DNA of 27,086 nucleotides from Stephanodiscus triporus (GCA_036939755.1 JALLAZ010000055.1:1-27086), one strand, 5' to 3'. Shown: positions 1 through 12,432, numbered from the stretch's first letter. Program-made: numbers and translations. The notes: a model not told the origin generated them from the letters alone.

Positions 1-256
1 TTCTTACGTACGTGTTTCGGAACACCAATAGTATTCCAACGGCCAGTCCAGACAGGTATGTACTTAGGTAGTCCCCCAGAACGTTCAATCGGCGCGAACC
101 CGGTTTGCGGAGAACATCCAAGAAATAACCAAAATTCACTCTCCTCTCATTGTTCTCAAGGGGAAAATTCATGCCCCCCATGTCATGTCAGGTAGCCAGC
201 TGGAAGGACAGAGACAGAGACGAACGCAATGAGAACATTGTGGAAGAAATGAAGAA

Positions 257-1984
257 ATGAAAACAACGAGCCGCCCTTCGTTCACCCGCGCCGCTGACCC
301 TGCCAGTAGGACGTGCGACCACGGCGATCGCCGAGGAGATGTCGCCTACAACAACGACTACAACGACGGGGAGGACGAGGAGGAAATGATCTCTCTGGGA
401 CTTTCGAGCGAAGAAGGCGTTCTGGTGACGGCGGGCGGCGACAACGTCGTCGATGTCGTCGAGGACATTGCCGCCGCCCCGACGACGATGACGACGGAGG
501 TGGGGGCCAATCGAAAATCCTTCCATCCGACCACGCCCGCGTCGTCCACGGCCGGGCGCGGCCTCGGCGGGGGAGAGGATCGGCGGGGGGGAGAACGACG
601 GCACCGCGTTTTTGGCGGGGACGGGAGCGATTTCGGGGCGGGAGGGGGAGGAGAAGAGCAGCCGATGATGCTGAGGCGCACTCCCGGACCCACCGGCGCC
701 TCGTCCGCGAGGCACCGACGGACCCCGGGGGCGCCGGATCTCATTAGGAGCCATGCCAAGACGCCGGTTATGTCCGGCGGCGGCGGGAATCGATTGGGAA
801 AGACTCCGCACAAATCGTCGTCGTTGTCGTCCTCCTCCCTCGTCACCCCCTCGAATAAAACACTGCACAGCAATGGTAACGACGGCATGGAAACGCCCAT
901 CATGAACAACATTGCCATCGACAACGGCAACGGCAACGGCAGGGGTGGGAGCAGTAACAATACCAACCAATATCAGCCCCATCACGAGCGGCGCCTGTAT
1001 ACGCCCGCGCACTTCACCCTCGCTAAGAACGCCGAGCTTCACATGGACAGCCGTCCCGATGCCTTCTCCCCCGCGACCATACGCATGACGGATTCCCTCG
1101 AGAAGATACTGACCGACGACGACGACTTTCTGGACGCGAAGCAACGGCTGCAGGTCCAGCAGATGCAACAGGCCCAACAGTCACAATTGCGAAGGAAGGT
1201 CGAGATCAATAGCAATCGAACCGCGATCACGTCGAAAGACGACGGTGATGACGTTGTCGTGTTCAAAGCGTACCGCCCCGGGGTTCCGCACGACGACGTT
1301 GACGACATCACCGCCGGTCGCGGGGCGTTCCGGAGGATACGGTCGACGGGGTCGGACAGCGCCGACGAGGAGATGGACGAGATGAAGGATTTCGACGTGA
1401 GCGAGAGGGCGGGGAAATTGGACGCGATGTCGCAGGAGAAGGAGGACGAGGACGAGGACGAGGAAGAAGAAGAGGCGGAGATTTCGCAGATCAACGACAA
1501 TGAAAATGCCGGTGACGTCGACGATGGAGAGCCCAAGACCGATGTTTCGATCGGTCGACCAAAGCCGTTGAACTTTGATCGACCGTCAGGGCCGCCGACA
1601 GCGGACGGCGGTCCGTCGTCGGTGGTGTCCGCCTCCAACGGAGGGGCTTTCAAGCCGGCCAAGAGGGTGGCGGTCCCCACCACCACGCCCAGGCCCCAAC
1701 GAACGATGCCCCGCCACGCCGGGGGAGGTCCGGCCTATCAGGGCATCGGAGCGCACCATCCGAGCCAATATAGCCGGGGGGGTATCTATTACCCTCAACC
1801 GCAGCAGCAGGGGTATTTTGGCCAGCACCCGGGCGGCAGGGGGGTAGCGGAGGGCATGATGGTGCACAACTATCCTCAGCATCCCACCCCGAATATGTTG
1901 TTCAACGAACAACAATCCCATCTGCATCTTCAGTATTCTCATCCCCAATCTCATTATCAGTATGCACCGTCACATCATGATCAG

Positions 1985-2016
<32 letters not shown>

Positions 2017-5000
2017 CCAAAGTTTTCAACTTCCGCCCATGCCATCTCCTCAGAATGTAGGATTCGGTCCCATCCTGCCAATGGGCATTGTGTCGCCCCT
2101 GAATCTCCCAACTGACTATTCCCAGGGCCACAGCACTTTTGAGTATCACCCTCACTCTCATGGGAATGTCGGTAACGCAGGTGGGGGTCCCTATCTGCAC
2201 CACGGTGGCCTGGGAGGCGATCAATGGTGGAGAGCTGGCCGGTCTGGACACGACGGATTCGACCATTCCATGGCGCCGCAGCAGCATCAGAGGGTGCAAC
2301 ATCATCTCGATAACGCACAACAACAGGGGGGGATGGGGATTATACCTATTTCAGGAAACCCCTCCCCCGATTTTTCGTTCCATGAAATGTCTGGTGCGGT
2401 CTCTCCGTTCAACCTCTTGCCATTCCCTTCCTTCCCCAGTCCGACACAGTCAAGTCATTATCCTCGCCAAAACCATCACCATCACGCGATGGCGCCAGAA
2501 ATTTACCACCCCAGCGTTACGCCCGTCGCTTCTCGACCGCGCACAAAGTCGAAGGAGAACCAAGGTCCTCGAGCGAATAACATTCGAAGGTTATCGTCCC
2601 CCTTCCAAACGTCATCCCTGACAAAGCACCAGGGACCTCCGGGAGAACGTAGGATGTGTCGTCGCGAAGACAGCACCGCCAGCGTTGATAGTGCTTTAAG
2701 GGGTGAAGATGATCAGGGAGGAAAATCCTATTACGAAGTAGCACCGTCTCCAAAGTTTTCATCTACTGCACCATTGAGGCAGGCATTGTCTGGTTTAAAT
2801 ACTACTGTATCATCGGAGGAAGGTCTTGATCGTAGTGAATGGTTCTATCGCTCGGATCAGAAGAATGCTCCACTATCCCACTGCAAGCCCGAGCTCAAGG
2901 AGGCAGCAGGGTGGGGGACGAAAGAGGGCACGCAAGAGCGACTTAGGACGGGAGCAGTGATGTCAATGCAAAGCAATCCTGGACCTGGTGACAACAATCG
3001 GCTCAGGCTTTCTGTCAGAGAGATGAAGGTTCAGCAGCAGCGAGGGAAGGATTCATTCGCAAAACAACCAAGGGACCGTCCAGCTCCCCCACACCTTGAT
3101 GTTTTACGGACAAATCCCGGCTACTACCACGAAGAGGGTGTCAATGCTGGCGGGGGCTTTGCAGAAAATGATGATGCCAGACAATCGCGTGGGGACTTTG
3201 TAATCGAAAGTCCCTCGGAACGTCAGGCCTTCAAAGAGTTTGGTAAGCATTTTCGCCAAAGGGAGAATGAATCTCTGAATTCCGCGAGAGATTACGCATT
3301 GGCATGTCTTTCCGAATCCAATCGTGACGTATTCTTACCCTTCGCGACGCACTGGCGTGTCCATCTCGAGTTGGCCGACGTGGCGAAGCGTATGAATCAG
3401 ACCAACGTCGCGAGGAGTCATTACCGCCAGGCGTGCGCGTTACAACCCCATGCGAGTCAAGGATGGTTGGAGCACAGCAAGCTTGAGGAGGAGTGTGGCA
3501 ACTTGCGTAAATGCGCAGCTATTTTACAAGAAGGTCTGAAACAATGCGAAACAAACGAAAATCTCCTCATCAGGGCAGTAAAATTCTACGAAAGGATGGG
3601 TGATTTAGACCAGGCACGACAGCTGTTGTCCAGGTTGAAATACTTGAGTATAGACAAGTCGTGGAAGACAATGTTGGAAGGCGGGCTGTTGGAAGCGAGG
3701 GCCGGCAGGTATTCCATGGTGAGATAATTGTAATTTTTATGTGTGGGATATTATCTTTCGCATCATATTTATTTCACATTCTTGTTTGTTATTGCATCGT
3801 CTTCATTCATCATGCTGTAGGCCAGGGAAGTGCTGAAATTCTTGACGCATAATGTTCCATGGTACGGGCCGCTGTACTTGGCTCATACGAAATTGGAACG
3901 AGACTATGGATCACCCGCCGAAGCATTTTCGATTGTACAAAAGGGGTTGAAGGAGTTGCCTCGATACGGCCCACTTTACTTCCAGGCCTTTCGCCTCTTG
4001 GAGAAGGAAGACCTGTCAAGAAAGGACTTTCATCTTCCTCGAACAATGGAGATGGTCTCGCGAGCAGACAGTATCAGCCGGGAATTGTTATGGAAGGTTC
4101 ATCTAGAATCTGCTCAAATGCATGAAAGAGCAGCAGAGCTTGCGGTCGAGGATGACCCGAAACAGTTAGATCTTAAAGTGGCCCTGCATGCTACTCGAAG
4201 GTCGTATGCGAAGGCTATTTCTTTGTGTCCTCCCAATTTAAGCTGGAAGATATGGTTAGCCAGTGGTCAGACGGAATTATCATGCGGTAATACCAGGGGG
4301 GCACGCGAGCTCTTCTTTCGCGCGCATGACTCCGTTTCTGAGAAGGGCCGATCGACGGTGCTATTGGAATGTGCTCGGCTCGAGGAATATTGCGGTGACT
4401 TGTCATTATCGCGTGCCATTCTTTGCAAGGCTCGTCAACAGTTTGGCAAGAGCGATTGGAAGGTTTGGCTATCATCGATTGCTTTGGAATATCGATGTGG
4501 TCTCCGGGAACGAGCGATCGCATTCGCCCAGGAAGCTCTCAACATACACAGAGGCACAGGTGAGTTCTGTTTGGCTGTTCCTCATGCTAATATCCCATGA
4601 ATGAATACTTTTATTCAACAAACGTCTTCTGCATCAATAACTTGAATGTGTCAGGCCGTCTATGGGCAGCTCTTATCCAGCTGTGCCATAATGATGGGGA
4701 ATTCTATCAAATGAAAGTTCTCAAGTGCGCTTTGCAAGCTGTTCCAAAATCCGGCGAAGTGTGGTGCGAAGGTGAGGTTACAATATCGACCATGCCATAA
4801 ATGAAATACCCCTGACACGCGACTAATACATATGTTGTTTGCTTGAACCAAGGCGCCCGGATTCATCTCAATCCGTTTTCCCCTACGTTTGACTTGCAAG
4901 CTGCATCACGCCACCTATCTTTTGCTGCCAGGTTTACCCCTCAGTACGGAGATAGTTTTCTGGAACAACTGCGCTTGAATATGATTGATCAATGGCTTAT

Positions 5001-5661
5001 TCCTTTGGCCACACCCTTCATAAATACTATGTTTGACGAATTTTTATCAAGCGACAAAATGCAAGTCGAAGATGCTTACAGGTCCATTGCTGAACATACC
5101 AGAGAGACAGCTGTTGTTGTGAAAACTCAGCTCAAAGAAGGAATCATTCCAGTTACTAAGGATGTGTTGGACACATCTGAGTTGGAGCTACGCTGTTCTA
5201 GCGCCGACCCTAACTATGGCCATTTGTGGTTTCAATGCCGCAACAGTTCCATTGACACAGCGCGAGAGGTGATTGCACAAGCCAGGGTTGTGATGGCTGA
5301 TTCCATTATTGATTATTCCTATTTATACATAGCAGCGATGGTGCGTAGGGCTGGCGTGCTCATGTTAATCCATCAGCAGGGTGAAAGTATCACTTTGCCT
5401 TCAACGAGCGAAAATGCCCTACAACCGAAGTTGTCTGGTCAAGGATTATCTCGTCCCAATTCTGAAAGTTGGGATGTTGTAGTAGACAGACGTCTTCGAT
5501 CGGTACCATCCCTTCATGAGATGCTCTCCACTCTCCCCGAAAGCGACGTAGGGTCAATATCATTTAAGACGGGATGTGCGGGTATTAACCGCAGCTGGGA
5601 CAAACTAACCCTGCCCGAGAAGCGAAGAGTACTGTTTGACAGCGATTCTTTGCTCATTTGA
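257..5661 (+). CDS. HAT/TPR-repeat RNA-processing-type protein with long disordered N-terminus
   Basis: The model has four exons: 257-3718, 3821-4559, 4655-4771 and 4853-5661. Introns are GTGAGA/TAG, GTGAGT/CAG and GTGAGG/AAG, and all keep the frame, giving 1,708 residues. Residues 1 to about 1000 are low complexity: acidic around 392-411, rich in Gln, Pro and Gly, with a run of eleven His near 577-587. From about residue 1005 the protein is helical with repeated W-x(2)-H/W-x(2)-L-E-x(3)-G patterns typical of HAT (half-a-TPR) repeats, for example WLEHSKLEEECGN and LLECARLEEYCGD. HAT proteins scaffold RNA-processing complexes such as spliceosomal PRP6 and CRN, or bind organellar RNA as HCF107/MBB1 do. 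The sequence does not say which applies here, and no organelle presequence is evident. ATG 257 is the first ATG of the long frame. The 5' half is far more GC-rich than the 3' half. Repeat class is fairly sure; the precise role is not. Confidence 0.85.
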
Positions 5662-5884
5662 CAATTGATGCATCAAGATAAAGTGGTATCTTGAACTAGT
5701 CCGTAGTCTCTTAAGATGACAAAGAATGAATTATTTGGAATTCACTCTTCTAAGTTACTCCTTTGATGCACAATTTCCTCCCCACTCGTATCATTTTAAA
5801 TGTTCACCAAATCACATGTAATTGTTAGTGGGAGATTGTTGTCGTTCCACTGCCGTTAAGTAGAGTCCAATGATATCAGCCACA

Positions 5885-6622
5885 TCAATACTTAGACGTT
5901 CTTGACTTCTTCGCGGCAGCAACTTTTCCAGTCTTATTTGAATTCATATTCCCCGCCTGCTGCCGTCTCGTGCTACCGACCGTCCACGACGTCAAAGTTA
6001 AAGAGCCCGATTTGTTTTTGTTCTTCTTCGATCGACCATTATTCCTGCATAGCGTCGTACGCGATTTATGACTCATCGCCCCACCCTGTTTTACCACCTC
6101 AGATTTGTGGTTGGAGACAACAGACGAGAGGAATCCGTTCCCGATCCCACCAAACGATGCGCCGTGAAACTTAATAAAGTTATCGTCTCTATCCTCCCCC
6201 ATCCTTCCATCCTTGGTATTGTTTGGATGCGGAGCCTTCGGAATGAGGTGGCCCACATTATCATGACCTTTGGAGGAAGATTTTGATTTAGCTGCGACGA
6301 CGACATCCGCGACTCTTCGCTCCAAAGTGGCCTCTTCCCTCTCTTCCCTATACCGTCTAGACAATGCAACATTCACCTCCTTTTGGGCCAAGGCGGCCGC
6401 CGAAAACGACACTGTCGTGCTTGGTCTCCCGTGAATCAGGTCGGCGTTGTTATCGCCGTGGTCGGCGCCGTCGTTGCCATCGGGAAAGTCCGTCAAATCG
6501 AGTCCAGCGGAAAAGCATGTCTCGAAAGAGTTCCTCTCGATATTACTCCGAGTAATGACATGATGAAGTTTGGCGGTGGGTTTCGACGATTCCTCGAGCA
6601 CTCGCTGCTGAAGGCTGGACAT
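5885..6622 (-). CDS. Small basic protein of unknown function, head-to-head with PES1
   Basis: A single-exon frame of 245 residues starting MSSLQQRVLEESSKPTAKLH. I do not recognise the family. The N-terminal 120 residues include an acidic patch (Asp/Asn-rich near 50-60) and a charged helix rich in Arg and Glu (about 86-110, LSRRYREEREEATLERRV). The last 70 residues are strongly basic, with lysine clusters (GRSKKNKNKSG) and a C-terminal AAKKSRTSKY that would suit a nuclear or nucleolar localisation signal. The ending faintly resembles C1orf131/Faf1-type ribosome-assembly proteins (a short Gly-x-Leu-x-Leu element after a lysine cluster), but too weakly to name. Its start lies 277 bp from Pescadillo on the other strand, which fits co-expression with nucleolar genes; that is inference. 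No signal peptide or membrane segment is visible. Confidence 0.65.
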   Translation of the reverse strand: MSSLQQRVLEESSKPTAKLHHVITRSNIERNSFETCFSAGLDLTDFPDGNDGADHGDNNADLIHGRPSTTVSFSAAALAQKEVNVALSRRYREEREEATLERRVADVVVAAKSKSSSKGHDNVGHLIPKAPHPNNTKDGRMGEDRDDNFIKFHGASFGGIGNGFLSSVVSNHKSEVVKQGGAMSHKSRTTLCRNNGRSKKNKNKSGSLTLTSWTVGSTRRQQAGNMNSNKTGKVAAAKKSRTSKY

Positions 6623-6899
6623 GGTCGACCTCTTTTCGTTGGAGGTCGAGGGTCGAGTGCTTCTTTTTTGAGTCCATCCACCCGATCCCTAAATCCACGA
6701 TGGAATTCATACGACTTCTAAGCCATTGAAAATTACAAAGACCTTCCTACCTCCTACCTCACAACACTCCAATCCTCGCGCCTCCGCCGACTATCAAAAT
6801 CTTTCTTTACTCACATAATTCTCTCTACAACATCGTTGCCGGCTATCACACGAGCCGGACGCCACCCAACCACCAGTATTACCAATAACCTCTAAAACC
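6623..6899. promoter_or_regulatory. Divergent promoter interval between the basic unknown gene and PES1
   Basis: These 277 bp separate two divergently oriented start codons and must hold both 5' UTRs and both core promoters. The 3' half is C-rich and AT-punctuated (caacactccaatcc, cacccaaccaccag) and runs to the ATG in the context aaaccATGG, a good initiation context. I cannot place a TATA box or a named motif with confidence. Confidence 0.5.
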
Positions 6900-9498
6900 A
6901 TGGGAAACCGAGTCAAGGGCCGCGCCAAGAAGAAGTCCATCAAGGCGGCAGTCCACTCCGGCATGTCCACGCATCGCAAGCTCTCCCGCATGGGCAAGGT
7001 TCGCAAGAAGGACCACGCCGGCCTCGACGCCACCTTCATCGGTCGCGCCAAGGTCCTCAAGAAGCTCCAGGTGTCGCTCAAGGACTTCCGTCGGCTGTGC
7101 ATCCTCAAGGGCGTGTATCCCCGCGAGCCGCGCGGACGCGCCCCCCGCAACAAGAAGGGCCAGGTCTTCTACCACCTCAAGGACGTCAGGGCCCTCGCCC
7201 ACGAGCCCCTCCTCGAGAAGTTCCGCCAGTTCAAGACGTTCATGAAGCGCGTGCGCAGGTCCGCCAACCGACACGAGAAGGACGAGGCGCGGCGGAAGCA
7301 GGCGACGCTTGCGCCGAGGTACACCCTGCATCACCTCGTGCGCGAGCGGTACCCCCGCTTCGCGGACGCGCTCGGGGACTTGGACGATGCGCTGTGTCTC
7401 GTTAGCCTGTTCGCGTGCCTGCCCAGCGACGGACGCGTCCAGGCGAGCGTGACGCGGAAGGCCCAGCATTTGGCGGCCAGCTGGGGGGCGTACTGCGCGA
7501 CGACGGGGAGCATCGTCAAGAGCTTCATCAGTGTCAAGGGTGTTTACATGGAGGCTGAGATTATGGTGAGTTCAACGGGACCATTGTTGATGGTTGATGC
7601 ATGGGACTTGCATTAGTTTTTGATTACTTGCATTCATCGTTCTGTTCATTTCGTTGACGTCATGTTGGCTTACCTTCTCTTGTGTCTACTCAATCTTTCC
7701 CTAATAGACATCTGGTCAAGCAATTCCCGTTCGGTGGGTCACACCTCATAATTTCACGCAACACATTCCAGAAGGCGTGGATTTCCGTGTTATGCTGACG
7801 TTCTTCGAATTCTACGAAACGTTGCTGGGGTTTGTGCTCTACAAGCTTTACGGAGATTTGGGGGTGCGTTACCCCCTCCCCATCGTTGTCGCCACTACGC
7901 ATGACAACAAGGGAAGCAGCGTTAATGGCCAAAATAGAATTGTGGGGAGCAGCAGTGCGGCCACACTCCACCCGACGTTGGGGGGTCGGGCCTCATCGGT
8001 ACTCGCTGCCAATCTAAGTGCACTGCAAATGGCATTGAATGACGCATCCAGGGGGAATTCCGCAGCTGATGCCGTCAACAATGCATTATTGCAAAATGAC
8101 AAGGCCATCGACGGTGCTCTGTCGGAAGAGGGCGAAAAGTCGGAAACGGCAATGACCAAAGCAGGTAGAAAGAAGCAGAAGAAACTGATGCAATCAATCG
8201 ACGAGGCATTGATGGGTGTTGATCAAGATGATGAAAGTGACGAAGTCGGTAGTGACGATGAGGAGGACGAGAACTTGATGGACCAAGATGACGATTCTCA
8301 AGTGCCAATCGCGGCTCCCCTTCGCGAGGCGCTGGATGCCATCGATGACTCTGCCATTTCCAATGACGAAAGCAGCAACATCAACATTATTACTGATCCA
8401 GAGGCCCGAAAGCGCCAACAACTATTTCACAATTTAACCTTTTTCCTCTCTCGTGAGGTTCCCCGCGGTTATTTGGAATTAATCATCCTTTCCTATGGAG
8501 GGAAGGTCGGATGGGAGGGACAGGATACACCTATCGCGGTAGAGGATGGCAGCATCACGCATCACGTCGTAGATCGTCCCAAGCTGCTGGCGGGTTATTC
8601 CAAATTGCCGAAGTCGCGAGAGTTCATCCAACCCCAATGGATATTGGATTGCGCCAATTTCAACTTCATTCTCCCGATTAAGAGGTATGGCGTTGGTGCG
8701 GCTTTGCCACCACACCTAAGTCCCTGGGTCGATGACAAGGAGGAGGGGTACGTGCCGAAGTATAAAGAGGAGGTAGAGCGGCTGCGGAATGGAGAGATAT
8801 TGGATGATGCCAGTGTTGACGAGCAAGTGACATTGGTTGACGCTACTGATGAGATTCAAAAGGAGGATCATAGTGATGAAGCAGAGTCATCGTCGGAGGA
8901 GGAGAATGATGGCCCTCCGACACCCGCGCTTGGGAGAGAAATTGAAGCGGAAGGTGATGCTAGTAAGGATGAGATTGAAAGCTCGGAGGAAGAAGAAGAA
9001 GACGACGACGACGACGACGAAGAGGCTGATCGCAAGGCGCTGAAGAAGACGCTGACAGAGGTAAGCAAAGGTCAATGCATTTCACAGTGAGTTATTTCTT
9101 TTTGACGGTGACTAAATTCACAATTTGCTCAAATATCACAGGATGATGAGGCGGCTCAACTTGCAAAAGCCCTCATGTCAAAAAAGGCCGCGCGCCTCTA
9201 CGGACGTATGCAGCATGGCATTGCTCAGAAGCAGGCCAAGGTTGACAACCTCCACAAGAAACGTCGTGAAATTGAGTCGACGAGGGAGAAGAGCAAGGAT
9301 GGGAAGACGGCGTTGAAGCTCAAGGTAGAACGATTGAAAAAGGAAAGAAGAGATAAGGAGGAAGCTTACGCGGATACTGGTGGTGAGAGCGAAAGAAAGA
9401 TGTTATTTCTAAATATTTTTTGTTGTTGTGCACACTGACATTGTTTTGTCGTTGCTTGTTGTATAGGGAGTATGAAGAAGAAGAGGAGAAATAATTGA
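6900..9498 (+). CDS. PES1: Pescadillo homolog (ribosome biogenesis factor PES1/Nop7)
   Basis: Exons 6900-7565, 7708-9060, 9142-9382 and 9467-9498 give 763 residues; the first two introns are phase 0. The N-terminal Pescadillo domain is obvious (residues 1 to about 290: NRVKGRAKKKSIKAAVHSGM, SLKDFRRLCILKGVYPREPR, SIVKSFISVKGVYMEAEI, GQAIPVRWVTPHNF, DFRVMLTFFEFYETLLGFVL). A BRCT domain follows at about 456-555 with its signature Trp at 533 (QPQWILDC). Acidic stretches lie near 398-418 and 650-667, and a lysine-rich coiled-coil tail runs 674-763. In the family, PES1 acts with BOP1 and WDR12 (yeast Nop7-Erb1-Ytm1) in the nucleolus to process 27S pre-rRNA and mature the 60S subunit. The last 10-residue exon is the least certain part; without that splice the frame ends at 9438. 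Exon 1 is markedly more GC-rich than exon 2. Confidence 0.95.
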
Positions 9499-10714
9499 GT
9501 TACAATTATCATGTTGAAGAGAGGGTTTGGCACACATTCTTCTAGAGAGAACTTTCTTCCATGCCTGAGTACATGCAAGAAATTTCTATTGGCATAGCGC
9601 GGCTTTGGATTGGGAAGTAACATGCAATGCATTTTCCAAATTCGTCGGGGACCAGTGAGATTCTCATCTACAAGCCAACATTTCCTGCTTAAGCATCTTT
9701 GCGCTCTGCCACTTCTAGTCCATAGCAGTTGTTAGTCTTAGCTAAACAGTGATAAATCTTTGCCAACTTAAAGGCACTGCTATGTATGGTAGTGTCCTGT
9801 CAAGTAGCATGCTACATTACACATATTATTGTCACACCATCTCCACATAGACGAATGTTGTATCAGTGAATGAGTATCTTAGGTGAATATTGCCTTCTGT
9901 GCCACCAGCCTTGTAAACACAGTTTCAGGCGATAAAGGGTGTTACTTATTACAATCTTCCGGTCATCAGGCCAGCTCTGTGTACTGTTGTACGTTTGACC
10001 TCGATTTACTATGGTGTCCCAGGAAATCCAAATTTTCGCTTTGCTCCTGATGAGATTATTGTTGGGCAGGTCAAAAAACTAAGAAGTCCTGACTGGGGCA
10101 TTGTTTGGTGATCATTATTGGCAAAGATATGATTGATCGCAGTTTACTTGGGAAAAGCACCTTTACTTAATGATTTTCACTTTTAGTTTCAAAATACTTC
10201 GACAGATTTCTAATTTAGATTTGAAATTTCCTTTTCAGTAAAGTCACCACAGATCTATCATTTGATCCAACCTTCTAATTGGGGGCAAATTCAGGACCAA
10301 CTTCCAGTGGTGCCACCACATATTTTATGGTTGCATTGACTAGTTCCCTCATCAAACTACTCCAATGCAAACACAAACTATGCTGGTTAGCCCAAAGGGG
10401 TTATGGTGAGTTTGCCCCCAGTTTGGGGTTGGTAAATTGTAAATTGAGGTCAAACGTACAATAATCCCTCCATTTCCTTCCATGTAGATACCATACTGTA
10501 CTTACATACTGTACTATTGTACAAAACACTATGAATTCCTACATAAAAATGTTGTGTGCGTCAGTCCGCCGGCGCCGCGTCAACGCATCAACAACCTTTC
10601 GCCAGTGCCAGAGTCAGAATACATACGAACACCAACGAAGTGTAGTAATAGCCATCCAACCTGAATAACCGCCGAAACATACTCTGGAGTGTATGGTAAG
10701 GCACCCCGAACAAC
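9499..10714. other. Gene-free interval between PES1 and the sigma factor
   Basis: About 1.2 kb of AT-rich DNA without a convincing coding frame on either strand. It holds the 3' end of PES1 and the upstream region of the sigma-factor gene. The only structure I see is an imperfect inverted repeat at 10280-10420, described separately, and short repeated words around 10485-10520 (tactgtactt, catactgtac). No tRNA or other RNA gene was recognised. Confidence 0.6.
10280..10420. repeat. Imperfect inverted repeat enclosing about 113 bp, possible MITE remnant
   Basis: The left arm tgggggcaaattca (10280-10293) and the right arm tgagtttgccccca (10407-10420) are reverse complements at 13 of 14 positions. 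The interior does not encode anything. Size and arrangement would suit a short non-autonomous transposon, but no clean target-site duplication is visible, so chance or a regulatory hairpin remain possible. Confidence 0.3.
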
Positions 10715-12432
10715 ATGCCTCCCCCCTCACCCATCGCCCCCCCTCCGATGAGCATGACATTTCGCAGACGAACGAGAACGACGACGGCGGCGGTGGCGGC
10801 GGCGGGGATGCTGGCCGTTGCCTCCTCTGCTTTCCGACCCCCCATGCCCAGCCATCACCGCCATCACCATCACCACCACCACCACCGACCGCCACTCACG
10901 CGATTACATCGCCCGTCGCCGCCCTTGGGTCAATCGCGGGCCTCCTCCTCATCTCGGGGGAGACAAAGGTCATCATTCACCATGATTTCCATGACTGAGC
11001 AGGTCGAGACGCCCCTGATGGACGTGGACAGCCACTTCGTGAACATCGACATGGACAACATGGTCATGATGGACGATTTCCCCCGCGAAGGAGGATATTC
11101 GCGGGAGGAGACGGATGACGAGGAGGGGGATCGACGCGGTAGAGGACGCGATCGATCGCAGTCGTACTACAATTTTTCCCCCCAGCAGCAGAGGCAGCAT
11201 CAGTCCTCCAACTCCCAGTCGTCGAACGACAACAACAACGGCAACGGCAACGGCAACAACGACCCCTCGTCCGTCGCAGGCCGTCGCATACGCGCCAACG
11301 TCCGCGAGACGGGATTCGACTCCATCAAGTACTACATGAAGACGATGGGGAATCACGACCTCCTACAGAAGAACGAGGAGGTCGTTCTCGCGAGGGAGAT
11401 ACAAATCCTCATGAAGTTTGAGGGGGTGCGAGACGAGCTGGAATCGGAGCTCATGCGCCCGCCCACGTACCAGGAGTGGGCCGAGCGCATACGTCCCGGC
11501 ATGACCGTCGTGCAGATCAAGAAGCAGATACGGCGCAGCCTGCGGGCCAAGTCGGCCCTCACGGAGAGCAACCTGCGCCTAGTCATCAGCATCGCGAAGA
11601 GGTACCAGGGACGGGGACTGAACATGCAGGACCTGTGCCAGGAGGGCACTCTGGGGCTCACGCGCGCGTGCGAGAAGTTCGACCCCGAGCGTGGATTCCG
11701 CTTCTCGACCTACGCGACGTGGTGGATCAAGCAGGGGATCATGCGGGCAATCGCCGACCAGGCACGGACCATACGCCTGCCGGTGCACATACACGACCAG
11801 CTGGGGATCGTGCGCAAGGCCGAGCGGGATTTGCAGAACGAGCTTGGTAGGGACCCCACGAAGGAGGAGCTGGCGCAGAAGGTCGGCATCAAGCCGGACA
11901 AGATCGAATTCCTCAAGAGGGCGTCGGTCGGCTCCGTCTCCATGGAGCAGGAGCTGGGCAGCGGCGCCACGAAGGGGTCCGGTGCTGGCACCGGCGGGAG
12001 TAGCAAAGGGGGGGGAAGTTCGAGCTCCGAGCGGTCCTTCACGATACAGGATACGCTCGGCGACCCTGATCAAAAGCCGGTGGATATGGCACAGTATCGG
12101 ATGTTGCAGGACGACGTCGGACGGCTGATATGCACGCTGAACGCTCGAGAGCAGGCCGTCATACGAATGAGGTTCGGGCTGGACGACGGCAGTCCGAAGA
12201 CTCTGGAGGAAATCGGAAAGAGGTTTTCAGTGACAAGGGAAAGGATACGTCAAATAGAGTGAGTTGATGCTCCATGGGGATTCATTTAACACTTTTTTCA
12301 CAATATTTAATGCACAGCATCTGACGAAACAGATCTTTTCTTTGCATTGCAACCCGCAGGGCAAGGGCATTGCACAAATTGCGTCAGCCCTACAGGAATC
12401 ATACAGTGAAATGTTACGCCAGTGAATTATAG
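10715..12432 (+). CDS. Plastid-targeted RNA polymerase sigma-70 factor
   Basis: Exons 10715-12258 and 12360-12432 give 538 residues. The splice GA|GTGAGT...CGCAG|G restores the [18 protein letters not shown] end of region 4.2. Residues 20-43 form a signal peptide ending in ASSAF-RPP, the diatom/heterokont ASAF motif (predicted cleavage before Phe40), so import into the complex plastid is expected, where it would direct the bacterial-type plastid RNA polymerase to promoters. Region 1.2 starts near 202; region 2 is at about 282-360 ([37 protein letters not shown]); region 3 at about 361-410; region 4 at 474-525 with the HTH ([20 protein letters not shown]). Regions 2.3-2.4 and 4.2 are intact. 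Unusual features are a His run at 47-57, a long acidic/Gln/Asn linker (110-190) and a Gly/Ser insert (about 415-440) before the region 3.2 finger. ATGs at 10748 or 10754 would give a more compact signal peptide and may be the true start. Confidence 0.95.

Noticed and set aside
188..1177. A 329-codon open frame on the - strand over the start of the HAT-repeat gene
   Set aside because: GC-rich antisense shadow of exon 1 with Arg/Val/Gly-rich composition and no recognisable features.
10279..10464. A 61-codon + strand frame between PES1 and the sigma factor
   Set aside because: It overlaps the inverted repeat, has no protein-like pattern and no splice partner.
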